Of a DNA stretch of 64,000 nt, positions 63,678 to 64,000 are shown piece by piece. The first letter of the stretch is position 1. Every line of letters begins with the position of its first letter. The notes beneath the pieces were generated by a model. The model was given only the letters and a program-made list of their open reading frames with translations. It made no database searches and had not been told where the DNA came from. The DNA is from an uncultured Schlesneria sp. (lineage in GTDB: Bacteria; Planctomycetota; Planctomycetia; Planctomycetales; Planctomycetaceae): NCBI GenBank assembly GCA_903834925.1, contig CAILLA010000276.1, forward strand, positions 51,001 to 115,000, written 5' to 3'. A program made the translations under genes and the position numbers.

Positions 63678-63828
63678 AATCGGCTGGCAGGAGAGTAAGC
63701 CCCGAAAAACGTGACCACACCCTCAAAGCGCACATCGAACCGCCCCGGCTGGCCCGTCGCTCCAAATCCACGACGACGGGGTCAGCCGCACAAATTGATA
63801 CCGAATTGTCAAAGATCAAAGAAACAAC

Positions 63829-63860
63829 GTAGGGTGCGGACAAGTCTTCGAAGTCCCACC
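63829..63860 (+). repeat. REP-like palindrome, family B
   Basis: GTAGGGTGCGGACAAGTCTT then CGAAGTCCCACC; near-identical to the copy 180 bp upstream. Confidence 0.7.
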
Positions 63861-64000
63861 GTCTTCCCATATTGTTCACTCGTAGGACAAAACCAAAAAC
63901 AAATTTCCGTTGAGTGACCCTTCTTGAGATTTGAATCCCTTCGCCATTTACAAGCCTTCTTCCGCAGTCCCCCTGTTTTCAACGTGAGTCCCTTCGTCAA

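Larger units (their letters stand above)
63586..64000. other. Terminal gap with two family B palindromes
   Basis: Copies at 63647-63677 (GTAGGGTGGGACAAGTCTTC then GAAGTCCCACC) and 63829-63860 (one base inserted) differ by few bases. No supported gene to the window end. Confidence 0.6.

Noticed and set aside
63809..64000. Minus-strand open frame at the right edge
   Set aside because: It overlaps a family B palindrome and has no recognisable protein features.

Overview
The window looks like chromosomal DNA from a planctomycete (Planctomycetota, probably order Planctomycetales; this is inferred from gene content because there is no rRNA here). The supporting signs are a PVC-type heme-binding CxxCH protein with membrane-bound dehydrogenase and HEAT regions, two secreted sialate O-acetylesterases, a secreted ThuA-like protein, a zinc-ribbon/TM/WD40-like giant protein, a DUF5658-like membrane protein, many genes without a clear Shine-Dalgarno site, and long intergenic gaps filled with short palindromic repeats. 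Most of the window is core metabolism on both strands, broken by a few accessory islands.

Layout. 1-2.2 kb: end of a mobile element (serine recombinase, small conserved protein, HUH Rep-like endonuclease, several hairpins) abutting a tRNA-Pro(CGG). 2.4-5.7 kb: dihydrouridine synthase and MutY overlap in one transcript, followed by an SMP-30-like lactonase. 6.0-14.1 kb: giant WD40-like protein, Pro/Tyr-rich secreted protein, ABC-2 exporter pair, DUF5658-like protein next to a perfect 30-bp palindrome, ThuA-like protein. 14.4-20.6 kb: a complete phosphate uptake and signalling block pstS-pstC-pstA-pstB-phoU-phoB, with no histidine kinase beside phoB. 20.9-26.8 kb: accessory island with two hypotheticals, a phosphodiesterase, an IS110-family remnant, a three-gene cassette containing two tandem paralogues, and a broken integron-type integrase. 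27.0-39 kb: fabH, PVC heme protein, sialate O-acetylesterase, Gfo/Idh/MocA oxidoreductase, response regulator, MFS transporter, hisH and pepA. 39-41.8 kb: repeat-rich gap holding a degraded UPF0175/DUF3368 toxin-antitoxin pair. 41.8-45.1 kb: panB, a class V aminotransferase and an amidohydrolase. 45.5-56.4 kb: an unusual isoprenoid locus. 56.4-63.6 kb: thrC, citrate synthase, second sialate O-acetylesterase, NYN-domain protein, CocE/NonD hydrolase.

The most interesting locus is 45.5-56.4 kb. A tight plus-strand run encodes a DegT-type aminotransferase, a small helical unknown, a GcvH-like lipoyl-type carrier, a two-cluster ferredoxin with a novel N-terminal region, a squalene-hopene-cyclase-like protein, a DUF116-polyprenyl synthetase fusion and a second, shorter QW-repeat prenyltransferase/cyclase-like protein. 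A radical SAM protein and a CobW-type GTPase are divergently placed. Redox and carrier proteins mixed with chain-elongation and cyclisation enzymes suggest a modified terpenoid pathway that I cannot match to a described one.

The intergenic DNA carries at least four families of short palindromic (REP/MITE-like) repeats, with copies named in the features. Functions are assigned by reading motifs only; no database search was possible.
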